Origin: Methanobacteriota archaeon
GTDB lineage: Archaea > Thermoplasmatota > Poseidoniia > Poseidoniales > Poseidoniaceae
Assembly (NCBI GenBank): GCA_002694585.1
Contig: NZMM01000094.1
Coordinates: 1 to 42,081, forward strand
DNA: 42,081 nucleotides
Reading direction: 5' to 3'
Below are positions 15,517-23,445 of this stretch, in pieces. Under the pieces are notes generated by a model. That model saw nothing but the letters and a program-made list of their open reading frames with translations, was not told the origin of the DNA and made no database searches. Made by a program: the position numbers and the translations under genes. Position 1 is the first letter of the stretch, and every line of letters starts with the position of its first letter.

Positions 15517-15972
15517 TCAGTGGTCAGAGGTGACAGCCATTCGGTGTTCGCCGTCGCCGACGTGCTGATCCGATTGCTGCTGGCGTTCGCGTAGGTGGAG
15601 TCCGAGGAAGATGCCCGGGATGGCGACCAGGCCGAGCATCGCACCGGACGACACCATGACGAGCGCCGGTGCCGGGCACGTGCCGGCGAGCGCCCAACCG
15701 ATGCCGAACAATGCGCCGCCCTGAACGTGGTGCTTCTCGGGCATCGAGCGCGAAAGCGAGAGTTCGCCACCGAACGGCGTGTTCATGCCGCGCCGCTCAA
15801 GAAGGTCGAGCAGCGGCGCCGACACTGCGATCGCCGAGGCCATGAACCAGAAGACGTCGAACTCGTCGAGGCGCAGCATCGCATGGATGGTGTCGTACTC
15901 GTGGAGGTTGGAGGCGGCGAGCACGCCGCCGAAGGCGATGCCGAAGAGCATGCCGATGACGTTGAGCCTCAC
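15517..15972 (-). CDS. YeeE/YedE-type sulfur transport protein, C-terminal-half subunit (DUF6691-like)
   Basis: A 151-residue membrane protein with four hydrophobic segments. GWALAGTCPAPAL (C99) is the conserved cysteine motif of the second half of YeeE/YedE thiosulfate transporters, where cysteines relay the sulfur species through the pore. It overlaps the preceding subunit by four bases (ATGA), so the two are translated together and probably assemble into one pore equivalent to a single full-length YeeE. The last twenty residues are polar and histidine-rich. It is the last gene of the minus-strand group that begins with the MBL-rhodanese gene and is convergent with the sugar ATPase. Confidence 0.8.
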   Translation of the reverse strand: MRLNVIGMLFGIAFGGVLAASNLHEYDTIHAMLRLDEFDVFWFMASAIAVSAPLLDLLERRGMNTPFGGELSLSRSMPEKHHVQGGALFGIGWALAGTCPAPALVMVSSGAMLGLVAIPGIFLGLHLRERQQQSDQHVGDGEHRMAVTSDH

Positions 15973-16448
15973 AGGTCACCCCCGGTCGCAATACGCAGGA
16001 CAAAGGTGGTGAGGATCGCCGTCGCCATGAAGGTGACGGTGACAGCCACGCTCGCAGGCGAGCGCTGGGCGGTGCCGCACATGCCGTGGCCGGAGGTGCA
16101 GCCACCGGCCACCGCTGCGCCGTAGCCCAACAGCGTTGCACCGCCGAACACGAGAGGGATCGTCGCCCACAACGGGAACACATCGCGCATGGCGTCGTAC
16201 CCCGACCGGATCTCAGCGCCCTCGCGAAACACCTGAGTAACGAGCAGACCACCGGCGAACAGACCGACGAAGTACCAGACCCGCCAGACGACGACGTCGC
16301 TTCGGCGACGGATGAGTCCGGAGGTCTGGACATAGGCGCCGCTGGCACCGAGCGGCTGGTTGGCCACGACGAAGAGACCGACAATCAACAAACCGAGGAT
16401 CGGACCACCGACGAACCACGCCAGCCGGTCCGGAAGGGCATCGAACAT
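15969..16448 (-). CDS. YeeE/YedE-type sulfur transport protein, N-terminal-half subunit
   Basis: A 159-residue membrane protein with about four to five helices and the signature AGGCTSGHGMCG (C117, C124), typical of the first half of YeeE/YedE thiosulfate importers. It begins 36 bases after the stop of the MBL-rhodanese gene; GAAAGG eight bases upstream of its ATG is a good ribosome-binding site. It overlaps the partner subunit by four bases. In other bacteria split YeeE/YedE pairs accompany rhodanese and persulfide dioxygenase genes. I infer import of thiosulfate or another reduced sulfur species for the two-domain enzyme upstream. Confidence 0.82.
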   Translation of the reverse strand: MFDALPDRLAWFVGGPILGLLIVGLFVVANQPLGASGAYVQTSGLIRRRSDVVVWRVWYFVGLFAGGLLVTQVFREGAEIRSGYDAMRDVFPLWATIPLVFGGATLLGYGAAVAGGCTSGHGMCGTAQRSPASVAVTVTFMATAILTTFVLRIATGGDL

Positions 16449-16484
16449 GTGCAGTGCCTTTCGAGCGGAGAGAGGGGGGAGAGA

Positions 16485-17870
16485 TCAGGCCGACTGCGCT
16501 TCGTGGACGGCGGTCCAGGCGCCGTAGCCGCCGAGCAGATCGGAGACGTCGGCGAATCCGGCCGAGACGAGGCGGCTGGCACCGATCGACGAGCGGTAGC
16601 CGCCGGCGCAATAGACGACCGTGGGCTTCGAGGCGTCGAGCGAGGCCAGCATGCTGTTGAGCTGCGGTAGCGGGGCGAGGATCGCGCCCTCGATCATCCC
16701 ACCCTCGGCTTCGCCGGGGCCTCGAACGTCGACGAGCTGTAGCTCGGGCGAGGACGCTATGGCGTCACGCAGCGCAGCGACGTCGAGACGGCTGCCGCGG
16801 GCGACTTCGTCGGGATTGTCGAGGAACGCCTGCTCGGCGTGACGCAGACAACCGACGACGTTGTCGAAGCCGATGCGGGCGAGACGGTTCTTGGCTTCGC
16901 GCTGCTGGCCTTCCTCGGCAACGATCACGATCGGTGCACCCGGCTGGACGACACCACCGGCGAACTCGGCGTAACGACCGGCCATGCCGATGTTGATCGA
17001 GCCGATCAGGTGTCCGAGAGCGAACTCGACGGGATCGCGGGTGTCGACGACGGCGGCACCGCGGCGCTGCCAGCGAGCGACCTCCTCGACCGAGAGTGCT
17101 ACCGGCTCGGCGTGCTCGTCGAGCAGCGCACGATTCTCGCGATTGAGCATGGCATCGAAGGCGAAATACGCCGGCGGCGTCGGCTGACCCTCGGTGACGG
17201 CGAGCACGAAGTTGTCCTTGCTCATCGGCTGCAGGGCGTAGTTGCCGGCACGCTGCTCACCGATGGTCGACGACGTATCGGTCGAGAGGTTCTTGCCGCA
17301 GGCGGAACCGGCACCGTGCGCAGGGAAGACACGGGTTGCGTCAGGCAGGGTGAGCAGCTGCTCGTGCAGCGAGTCGTAGAGCTGACCGGCGAGTTCGTCG
17401 GCGGTGACGCCGATCGATGAAAGCAGATCGGGACGGCCGACGTCGCCGATGAACATGGTGTCGCCGGTGAGCACGGCGTACGGCGTCTCGTCGTCGGCGT
17501 GCTCGTAGACCACGATCGAAATCGATTCGGGCGTGTGGCCCGGGGTGTGACGGATTTCGAGGGTGACGTCACCGAGGCTGTATCGCTCGCCGTCGGCAAA
17601 GCCCCGGGATTCGAACTCGGTGACGGCGACATCGCCATACCCGATCTCCGCTCCGGTGGCAGCAGCCAGCTCGAGGTGGCCCGAGAGAAAGTCGGCGTGG
17701 AAGTGCGTCTCGAGCACCAGCTCGATCGTGAGCCCGTGCTCCTCGGCCGTCTCGAGATAGGGCGACACGTCGCGACGGGGGTCGACGACGACGGCACGCT
17801 TCGTGCTCTCGTCGGCGATGACATAGGAGGCCTGCGAGAGACAATCGAGATAGTGCTGTTCGAAGAGCAT
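16485..17870 (-). CDS. MBL-fold persulfide dioxygenase-like protein with two rhodanese domains
   Basis: A 461-residue three-domain cytoplasmic protein. Residues 1-250 are a metallo-beta-lactamase domain of the ETHE1/Blh type: metal-site residues H56, H58, D60 and H65 in THFHADFLSGH, H112 in TPGHTPES, D137 in TGDTMFIGDVGRPDL and a further histidine at 185. Residues about 255-350 form a rhodanese domain lacking the active cysteine (the loop reads IVAEEGQQ), and residues 362-455 form a second one with the active C421 in YCAGGYRSS. Such fusions move sulfane sulfur onto a thiol and oxidise the persulfide to sulfite. The gene has its own promoter with an operator-like palindrome and an AAAGGA site upstream of the ATG. 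The YeeE/YedE pair follows. Confidence 0.88.
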   Translation of the reverse strand: MLFEQHYLDCLSQASYVIADESTKRAVVVDPRRDVSPYLETAEEHGLTIELVLETHFHADFLSGHLELAAATGAEIGYGDVAVTEFESRGFADGERYSLGDVTLEIRHTPGHTPESISIVVYEHADDETPYAVLTGDTMFIGDVGRPDLLSSIGVTADELAGQLYDSLHEQLLTLPDATRVFPAHGAGSACGKNLSTDTSSTIGEQRAGNYALQPMSKDNFVLAVTEGQPTPPAYFAFDAMLNRENRALLDEHAEPVALSVEEVARWQRRGAAVVDTRDPVEFALGHLIGSINIGMAGRYAEFAGGVVQPGAPIVIVAEEGQQREAKNRLARIGFDNVVGCLRHAEQAFLDNPDEVARGSRLDVAALRDAIASSPELQLVDVRGPGEAEGGMIEGAILAPLPQLNSMLASLDASKPTVVYCAGGYRSSIGASRLVSAGFADVSDLLGGYGAWTAVHEAQSA

Positions 17871-17942
17871 CCGGTTCGTCCTTTCACCGTGAGCTTCCCG
17901 ATGATGCGAGGGCAGCTGTTGGCGGTCGACAACGTCGACATG

Positions 17943-17971
17943 AGTAGAACTAATGTCCGTACATTTGTCAA
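17943..17971 (-). promoter_or_regulatory. promoter of the MBL-rhodanese/yeeE/yedE operon
   Basis: On the minus strand TTGACA (17966-17971) is followed by a 17-base spacer and TCTACT (17943-17948). The -35 is a perfect consensus match. The start codon lies about 70 bases downstream, so the transcript has a leader. Confidence 0.6.
17952..17965. promoter_or_regulatory. operator-like palindrome in the promoter spacer
   Basis: AATGT and ACATT flank a four-base centre (CCGT), filling most of the space between -35 and -10. A dimeric repressor bound here would occlude the promoter. Sulfide/persulfide sensors of the ArsR type often control such operons, but the regulator gene is not in the window. 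Confidence 0.5.
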
Positions 17972-18008
17972 GGACGGGCCTTGCCCCCGCCCCCGTCGAC
18001 CGGTGGGA

Positions 18009-20852
18009 TCAGTCGTCGAGCAGGTAGGCGCTGGGGTTCGGCTTGAGCGGACGGGCGTACCAGAGCGGACGACGCAGACCGGAATCGTTGGTACCGGCCG
18101 GGCGGGTCTTGCTCATCCAGTCGAGGTAGGCCTCACGAGACTTCGCCGTGTCGACCACGACGTCGCCGTACTCGTCGCCGGGCTGAGCCGGCGTGACATG
18201 CACCCGCTGATGCCAGCACTGCATGCCCGAGATCGGGTCGGGCTGCACACAGAACGTCGCGTTCTGATGCACGCCGGTGTCCTTCCACCAGATGCGGGAG
18301 GTGTCGTCATCGTCGGAGTCGTAGGCCTCGATGCCCTGCTCGCGCTGGAGCTTCCACGTGGTGCCACCCCCGTCGTTCTGCTGGGCGGTGATCGACGCCT
18401 TGCCGGCGCCCCATGAACGGGCCTTATCGTCCTCGAGCCGCCAGCGGCCCATGTGATGCGAGGCAGCGACGACACCCGGTCGGATGCCCTCGGTGCGCCA
18501 GGCCTGGATCACGAAGTGGCCGATGCGGGTCGTGATCCGCACGAGGCCACTCTCCTCGATCTCGAGCTTCTCGGCATCTTCCGGGTGGATCCACAACGGG
18601 TGCCGGTGGCTGATCTCGTTGAGCCACTTGGAGTTGGCCGAACGCGTATGGATCAGGGTCGGAATGCGGAAGGTCGGGAGCAGGATGCGTTCCGTACCCG
18701 CCATGTCGAGGTCTTCCCAGTGCACATGGCTCGGAATCCATTTCGGCGTGGCGTATTCGGGCCAGCCCCATTCCTTGAGGGTGGTGGAGAACAGTTCGAG
18801 CTTCTTGGACGGCGTCGGGAAGCCCTCCTTCGCCTCACCGTCGATCTCAACCGCAGGTGAACCGTCGCCGAGCGGGGCGAGCTTCAGGTCGGCAAGGGTC
18901 GACAGGTCGCCGTCCCACGAACCTGGAGTGCCGGCTTTGCGGTACACGCCATCGGCGTCGACCTCGCAACCGGCAAGGGCATCGGCCGAAACCGAGCGCT
19001 CGTAGGGCTCGTAGGGGACCGTCGGCACGGCGAACGACGAGCGGTTGCGCATGTATTCGAGCGGGGTCTCCCCCACCTCGGCGGCCGCTTCGGCGAGGCC
19101 GGGGACCTCGTTCTCGAACATCTTGCCGTAGTACTCGTCGACGCTGAGGGGCTTCTCGACGTCGTCGGGCGACTGGAACCACTCGCGGATACCGAGCGAA
19201 CCGTCAGGGTCGATCTTCCAGGAGAGATCGATCCAGAACTCGTTCTCCTCCCAGACCTCACCTGGGTTGTACTCGAACGTACGAGTGCCTTCGGGCAGGT
19301 CGCCCCCGGCCTGGATCTCGGCGAAACGGCGGAAGGTGGGCTGGCGGAAACTCACCCAGCGACCGGCATGGGTCTCGTAGGAGGTGATGTCGTGCCGTTC
19401 GGCACCCACCCCCATCGGTAGGACGTAGTCGGCGAACCACGACGTCTCGGACCAGGTCGGGGTGAGCGCCACGTGACACTTCACCTTCGTTTCGTCCTTC
19501 AACGCCTCCATCCAGGTGAAGCCGTCGGGATTGGTCCAGATCGGGTTGTAGACCCGGCTGAAGTAGACGTCGAGCGTGCCGCGGCCCTCGTTGAGGAAGT
19601 GCGGCAGCAGGATCGACATCTCGTGGTAAGCGAGCGGGAACTCCTTGGGCCACTCGAGGTGGTTCCACTCGTGGGTGTTCGGCGCACCGATCGGGTCGTG
19701 CGGCTTGAACTTGTTCATGCCGTTGCCGGCGGTACCGCCCTTGGTGGCGACCGAACCGGTGAGCACGTTCAGGAAGAAGAGACAGCGGGCGACCTGCCAA
19801 CCGCCCATGTTGCCGGCGCCGGCGGCCCGCCAGTTGTGGCTGGCGAACTTCGTCGGGTTGGCGCCGATCACTGCAGCGATCTCGCGGATGGTGTCGGCGT
19901 CGATGCCGGTCTTTTGCTCGGCGGCTTCGGGGGTGTACTCGGCGTACTCCTCGAGCAGCGCGGCCCGGAGCTGCGAGAACTCGACCGGTTTTCCGGGGAC
20001 CCGCTCCTTCAGGTAGGTCTCCCAGTTGACCCATCGCTCGACGAACTCGGCGTTCCACTCCTCGGACTCGATCAGCAGGCGAGCGATCGAGAGCAGAAGG
20101 AACGGCTCGGTGCCGGGCCACGTGGGCAGCCAGTAGTCGGCTTTGGCGCCGGTGTTCGAGAGGCGAGGATCGCAGGCGATGACCTTGGCACCGTTGGCCT
20201 GCGCCTCGATGATGCGCTGCGCGTGCGGGTTGAAGTAGTGCCCTGACTCGAGGTGGGAGGAGATCAAGAAGATCACCTTGGCGTTGGCGAAGTCGGAGCT
20301 GGGCCGGTCGTGGCCCATCCAACTCTGGTAGCCGATCCGGGCGTTGCTCGAGCAGATGTTGGTGTGGCTGTTGTGGCCATCGACGCCCCACGCCTTGAGC
20401 ACACGGTCGGTGTACCCCTCTTCGCCGGGTCGACCGACGTGGTACATCACACCGTTCTTGCGACCCTCGACGAAGGCGGTGCGGATCTTCTCGCCGACCT
20501 CGGTGAGCGCCTCCTCCCACGAGATGCGCTCCCACTGGCCCGAGCCGCGCTCACCGACGCGGCGCAGCGGGAACATGACCCGCTCCGTGTCGTAGATCTG
20601 GTTGAGCGTGGCAGGCCCCTTGGCGCAGTTGCGGCCGCGGCTGCCCGGATGATGCGGGTTGCCCTCGATCTTGCGGATTTCGCCGGTCTCTTTGTCGTGG
20701 TAAGCGACGAGGCCGCACCCGGCTTCACAGTTGAAGCAGGTGGTGGGGACAAGGGTGTAGTTCTTCTCGACCTTGTCGGGCCACGCCTTGGCGTCGAGTT
20801 CGGTCCAGTCGTGCCACTGCTCGGCCGGCGGGTACTTGTTGAGATCAGTCAT
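18009..20852 (-). CDS. molybdopterin oxidoreductase, catalytic subunit (PsrA/SoeA-like CISM family)
   Basis: A 947-residue bis-MGD molybdoenzyme. The N-terminal 4Fe-4S site is C39, C42, C46 and C76 (TTCFNCEAGCG and RGRNCAKG). C167 in HTNICSSNARIGYQ stands where the metal ligand is expected; the serine after it argues against formate dehydrogenase, which has Cys or SeCys followed by His. The C-terminal cofactor domain includes RIPTLIHTRSANSKWLNE and SHHMGRW. There is no twin-arginine signal, so it should work in the cytoplasm, like SoeA and unlike PsrA. It follows the Fe-S/NrfD fusion by 27 bases on the same strand. The sulfur neighbours suggest a sulfur oxyanion such as sulfite as substrate. 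The long sequence does not match any characterised enzyme I can name with confidence. Confidence 0.85.
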   Translation of the reverse strand: MTDLNKYPPAEQWHDWTELDAKAWPDKVEKNYTLVPTTCFNCEAGCGLVAYHDKETGEIRKIEGNPHHPGSRGRNCAKGPATLNQIYDTERVMFPLRRVGERGSGQWERISWEEALTEVGEKIRTAFVEGRKNGVMYHVGRPGEEGYTDRVLKAWGVDGHNSHTNICSSNARIGYQSWMGHDRPSSDFANAKVIFLISSHLESGHYFNPHAQRIIEAQANGAKVIACDPRLSNTGAKADYWLPTWPGTEPFLLLSIARLLIESEEWNAEFVERWVNWETYLKERVPGKPVEFSQLRAALLEEYAEYTPEAAEQKTGIDADTIREIAAVIGANPTKFASHNWRAAGAGNMGGWQVARCLFFLNVLTGSVATKGGTAGNGMNKFKPHDPIGAPNTHEWNHLEWPKEFPLAYHEMSILLPHFLNEGRGTLDVYFSRVYNPIWTNPDGFTWMEALKDETKVKCHVALTPTWSETSWFADYVLPMGVGAERHDITSYETHAGRWVSFRQPTFRRFAEIQAGGDLPEGTRTFEYNPGEVWEENEFWIDLSWKIDPDGSLGIREWFQSPDDVEKPLSVDEYYGKMFENEVPGLAEAAAEVGETPLEYMRNRSSFAVPTVPYEPYERSVSADALAGCEVDADGVYRKAGTPGSWDGDLSTLADLKLAPLGDGSPAVEIDGEAKEGFPTPSKKLELFSTTLKEWGWPEYATPKWIPSHVHWEDLDMAGTERILLPTFRIPTLIHTRSANSKWLNEISHRHPLWIHPEDAEKLEIEESGLVRITTRIGHFVIQAWRTEGIRPGVVAASHHMGRWRLEDDKARSWGAGKASITAQQNDGGGTTWKLQREQGIEAYDSDDDDTSRIWWKDTGVHQNATFCVQPDPISGMQCWHQRVHVTPAQPGDEYGDVVVDTAKSREAYLDWMSKTRPAGTNDSGLRRPLWYARPLKPNPSAYLLDD

Positions 20853-20879
20853 CGGTTTCAGCTTTCGGCGAGCAGACGA

Positions 20880-22454
20880 TCAGGAGAGAGGGACGGACTG
20901 GCCGGCCCGGACGAAGGCGTCTTCGTAGGCGAAGAGGCCGGCGACCGCGGCGATGCCGGCGGCGGCGAGCGGGGCGGGGCTCGAGATGTCGGTGGCGAGC
21001 ACGAGGATCGCGATCGCGGCCGGCACGACCAACCCGACCGTGATCCCACCGACCCAGAACTGTCGGGCGTACCGGCCGCGGGTCATCGTCTCAACGGCGA
21101 GTTCGACATGGCGGCTGCCGTGACTGGCGAGCTCCATCCAGACGAAGGCGCCGGTGGCCACGACACCACCGAGCAGCACCCACGCGATGGCGTCCTGCTC
21201 AGGCAGATCCATGAACACATCGAGCACGGCATAGGTGGCACCGCCGGCGGTGACGGCCTGGGCGAGCAGCACGGGTAGCAGCAGCGGGGTCTGCCACAGA
21301 TCGCGGCCTTCACACTGGGCGAAGAGGTACGCGGTGTAGCCGGCCGTCCCGAGGGCGCCCAGTGCAGCAGGGACGGCGACGATCTCGATCAGGCCATCGT
21401 TCTCGGTGAGGCCACCGACCCACCACAGGCCGCACATCGCAGCGAAGAACATCAAGACGTAGGCGCCCTTCACCAGCCACGAGTCGGTGTTGCCCCTGGT
21501 GAGCAGATAGTGGAATCGGGTCGGCTGCTTGAGGTCGGCGATCAACAACACGCCGGTGATCCCGAGGAAGACGCCAGCGACCATTGGCGGCACGACACCG
21601 ACCGCAGCCTGCTCGGCGGCGTGCCCCAGCAACACGAGCAGCGCAGCGACCAGTATCACGCCGGCCGCGATCGCTTTGGTGACCAGGTAGCCCGACACCT
21701 TTTCCTTCCACGTCATCATGTGCGTGGTGGTGTACGCCGTGCGGGCGACAACACCGTCGAGATCGGCCGGCTTCTGACCGATCGAGACCGGAACCGTCGG
21801 GTGGTTCTTGTCGTGGGTGCCGGTGATCGTGTCGGCCCAGATCATGCCGTCGTTCGCGATCGCGGTGCGGGTCGGGTCAAGCGATGCCTGGTCAGCGCCC
21901 CGGTAGTAGACCTTCGGCTTGGTGTTTTGTTCCGGGGCCCGGACGGCGACGTCGTCCCGAGCGATGATCCTGGAGATCTCCGAGTTGGGGTCGTCGAGAT
22001 CACCGATCTTGATCGCCTCGGTCGGACACACGATCTGGCACGACGGCTCGAGGTTCATCTCGATGCGGTGGTTGCACATGTTGCACTTGTGCGCCGTGTT
22101 GGTCTCGGGGTTGATGTACAGCGCGTCGTACGGGCAGGCGTTCATGCACGACTTGCACCCGATGCAGTTGTCGTCCTGGAAGTCGACGACGCCGTTCTCG
22201 GCTCGATAGAGCGCCGAGGTTGGGCAGATCTTCATGCACGGCGCGTCGTCGCACTGGTTGCATCGCATCACCGAGAACTTGCGGGCGACGTCGGGGAACG
22301 TGCCGGTCTCGATGTATTTCACCCAGGTGCGGTTCACCCCGAGGGGGACGTCGTGCTCGCTTTTACAGGCGACGGTGCAGGCGTGACAGCCGATGCAACT
22401 GTCGCTGTCGAGGAGGAAACCCAGTCGTGTCACCCTCACAGTGTCGGTCGACAT
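20880..22454 (-). CDS. fused four-cluster ferredoxin and NrfD-type membrane subunit
   Basis: A 524-residue fusion of two subunits usually encoded apart. Residues 1-150 hold sixteen cysteines in four clusters (C20/23/26/30, C65/68/73/77, C97/100/103/107, C124/127/139/143), as in PsrB, SoeB and DmsB. A linker to about residue 235 is followed by a hydrophobic half with about eight helices resembling NrfD/PsrC quinone-linked anchors. Electrons would run from the Mo subunit through the clusters to membrane quinone. No Tat signal precedes the clusters, placing them on the cytoplasmic side. The start is the ATG at 22454, because further extension would cross the operator and the divergent LysR gene. 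It is the first gene of the operon. Confidence 0.85.
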   Translation of the reverse strand: MSTDTVRVTRLGFLLDSDSCIGCHACTVACKSEHDVPLGVNRTWVKYIETGTFPDVARKFSVMRCNQCDDAPCMKICPTSALYRAENGVVDFQDDNCIGCKSCMNACPYDALYINPETNTAHKCNMCNHRIEMNLEPSCQIVCPTEAIKIGDLDDPNSEISRIIARDDVAVRAPEQNTKPKVYYRGADQASLDPTRTAIANDGMIWADTITGTHDKNHPTVPVSIGQKPADLDGVVARTAYTTTHMMTWKEKVSGYLVTKAIAAGVILVAALLVLLGHAAEQAAVGVVPPMVAGVFLGITGVLLIADLKQPTRFHYLLTRGNTDSWLVKGAYVLMFFAAMCGLWWVGGLTENDGLIEIVAVPAALGALGTAGYTAYLFAQCEGRDLWQTPLLLPVLLAQAVTAGGATYAVLDVFMDLPEQDAIAWVLLGGVVATGAFVWMELASHGSRHVELAVETMTRGRYARQFWVGGITVGLVVPAAIAILVLATDISSPAPLAAAGIAAVAGLFAYEDAFVRAGQSVPLS

Positions 22455-22462
22455 CGGGTCCA

Positions 22463-22487
22463 GCGATAGAGGGTCGTGCTCTATCGC
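22463..22487. promoter_or_regulatory. perfect inverted-repeat operator between LysR and the Mo-enzyme operon
   Basis: GCGATAGAG and CTCTATCGC are perfect 9-base arms around a 7-base centre, in the 49-base spacer between two divergent start codons. It covers the -35 position of the LysR gene. The form fits a LysR-type recognition site that both represses the regulator and activates the operon. Confidence 0.75.
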
Positions 22488-22491
22488 GCCA

Positions 22492-22497
22492 TAGAAT
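22492..22497 (+). promoter_or_regulatory. -10 element of the LysR gene (leaderless type)
   Basis: TAGAAT, one of the best -10 matches in the window, ends 6 bases before the ATG at 22504 and lies just downstream of the inverted-repeat operator. Confidence 0.6.
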
Positions 22498-22503
22498 GTC
22501 TCT

Positions 22504-23400
22504 ATGCCTTTGCCGGCGTCGTTCCCCGAACTCGCATCGCTCGACCTCTTCGTTTCGGTGGTCGAGCTCGGCAGTGTGTCGCGGGCGGCGGCTGCCCATG
22601 GGGTCAGCCAGCCGTCGGCGAGCAGCCGAATCAAGCATCTCGAACGCCAGCTCGGGATGCGACTCCTCGACCGAGGACCCAGCGGATCGCTCCCGACCGA
22701 CGCCGGGGTGGTCGTCGCTGGCTGGGCCGAGACGATCCTGCGCGCCGCCCATGAGCTCGAGGCCGGCCTCTCCGCCTTCCAGGCCGCCCAGGCGGGACGT
22801 CTCCGGATCGTCGCCAGCTTCACGATCGCCGAGTACCTCCTCCCCCAATGGCTCGACCGTTTCTCACGCGATCACCCCCGGGATTCGATCGCTCTCGAAG
22901 TGGCGAACTCCACCACCGTGATCGACCGGCTGCGCCACGGCGCCGCCGACCTCGGCTTCATCGAGACCCCGTCGGAGCTCGACGGCCTCGATGAGGCCAC
23001 CGTCGGCAACGACGAACTCGTCACCGTTGTCGCACCCAGCCATCCGTGGGCGACACCTCGCACGGTGCCGGTCGAGGCGCTCGCTGCCACCCCTCTGGTC
23101 ATGCGCGAGGCGGGCTCCGGCACCCGAGCTGCACTGGCGGCGGCCTTGCGGGATCTCGGCCTCGGCGAACCGAGCGCCGTGCTCGAACTCGGCTCGACAT
23201 CAGCCGTTCGGGCCGCCGTCGTTCACGGCAACTCCCCCACCGTGATCAGCCGGCTTGCGGTCGCGGCGGAGGTCGCCGCCGGACAGCTGGTGGAGATCGA
23301 CGTGCCTGGCCTGTCGGTCGCCCGTCACCTCCGGGCCGTGTGGCCAGCGGGCACGGCGCTGCCGTCACTCGCCCGCGAACTTCTCGACGACATCCGGTGA
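22504..23400 (+). CDS. LysR-family transcriptional regulator
   Basis: A 298-residue regulator of standard LysR length. The winged helix-turn-helix is at residues about 8-66: LASLDLFVSVVELGSVSRAA, then SQPSASSRIKHLERQLGMRLLDR. The effector-binding domain from about residue 95 begins GRLRIVASFTIAEYLLPQWL and contains the usual REAGSGTRAAL ligand loop near residue 200. It is divergent from the Fe-S/NrfD-Mo oxidoreductase operon, with 49 bases and one perfect inverted repeat between start codons. It very likely controls that operon in response to a small anion, perhaps a sulfur oxyanion, and represses itself. The effector is inferred from context only. Confidence 0.92.
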   Translation: MPLPASFPELASLDLFVSVVELGSVSRAAAAHGVSQPSASSRIKHLERQLGMRLLDRGPSGSLPTDAGVVVAGWAETILRAAHELEAGLSAFQAAQAGRLRIVASFTIAEYLLPQWLDRFSRDHPRDSIALEVANSTTVIDRLRHGAADLGFIETPSELDGLDEATVGNDELVTVVAPSHPWATPRTVPVEALAATPLVMREAGSGTRAALAAALRDLGLGEPSAVLELGSTSAVRAAVVHGNSPTVISRLAVAAEVAAGQLVEIDVPGLSVARHLRAVWPAGTALPSLARELLDDIR

Positions 23401-23445
23401 CCGCCCTGCTTGCTTGCACGCCGGGCCACCCGCGAGGCTGCTTCC

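Noticed and set aside
18009..20852. Formate dehydrogenase as the identity of the Mo subunit.
   Set aside because: The loop at C167 is followed by serine, not histidine, and there is no in-frame TGA/selenocysteine signal or NAD-linked partner; neighbours are sulfur genes.
22455..22823. A longer N-terminus for the Fe-S/NrfD fusion.
   Set aside because: The extension would run through the operator and the LysR coding region and lacks any domain; the ferredoxin begins properly at 22454.
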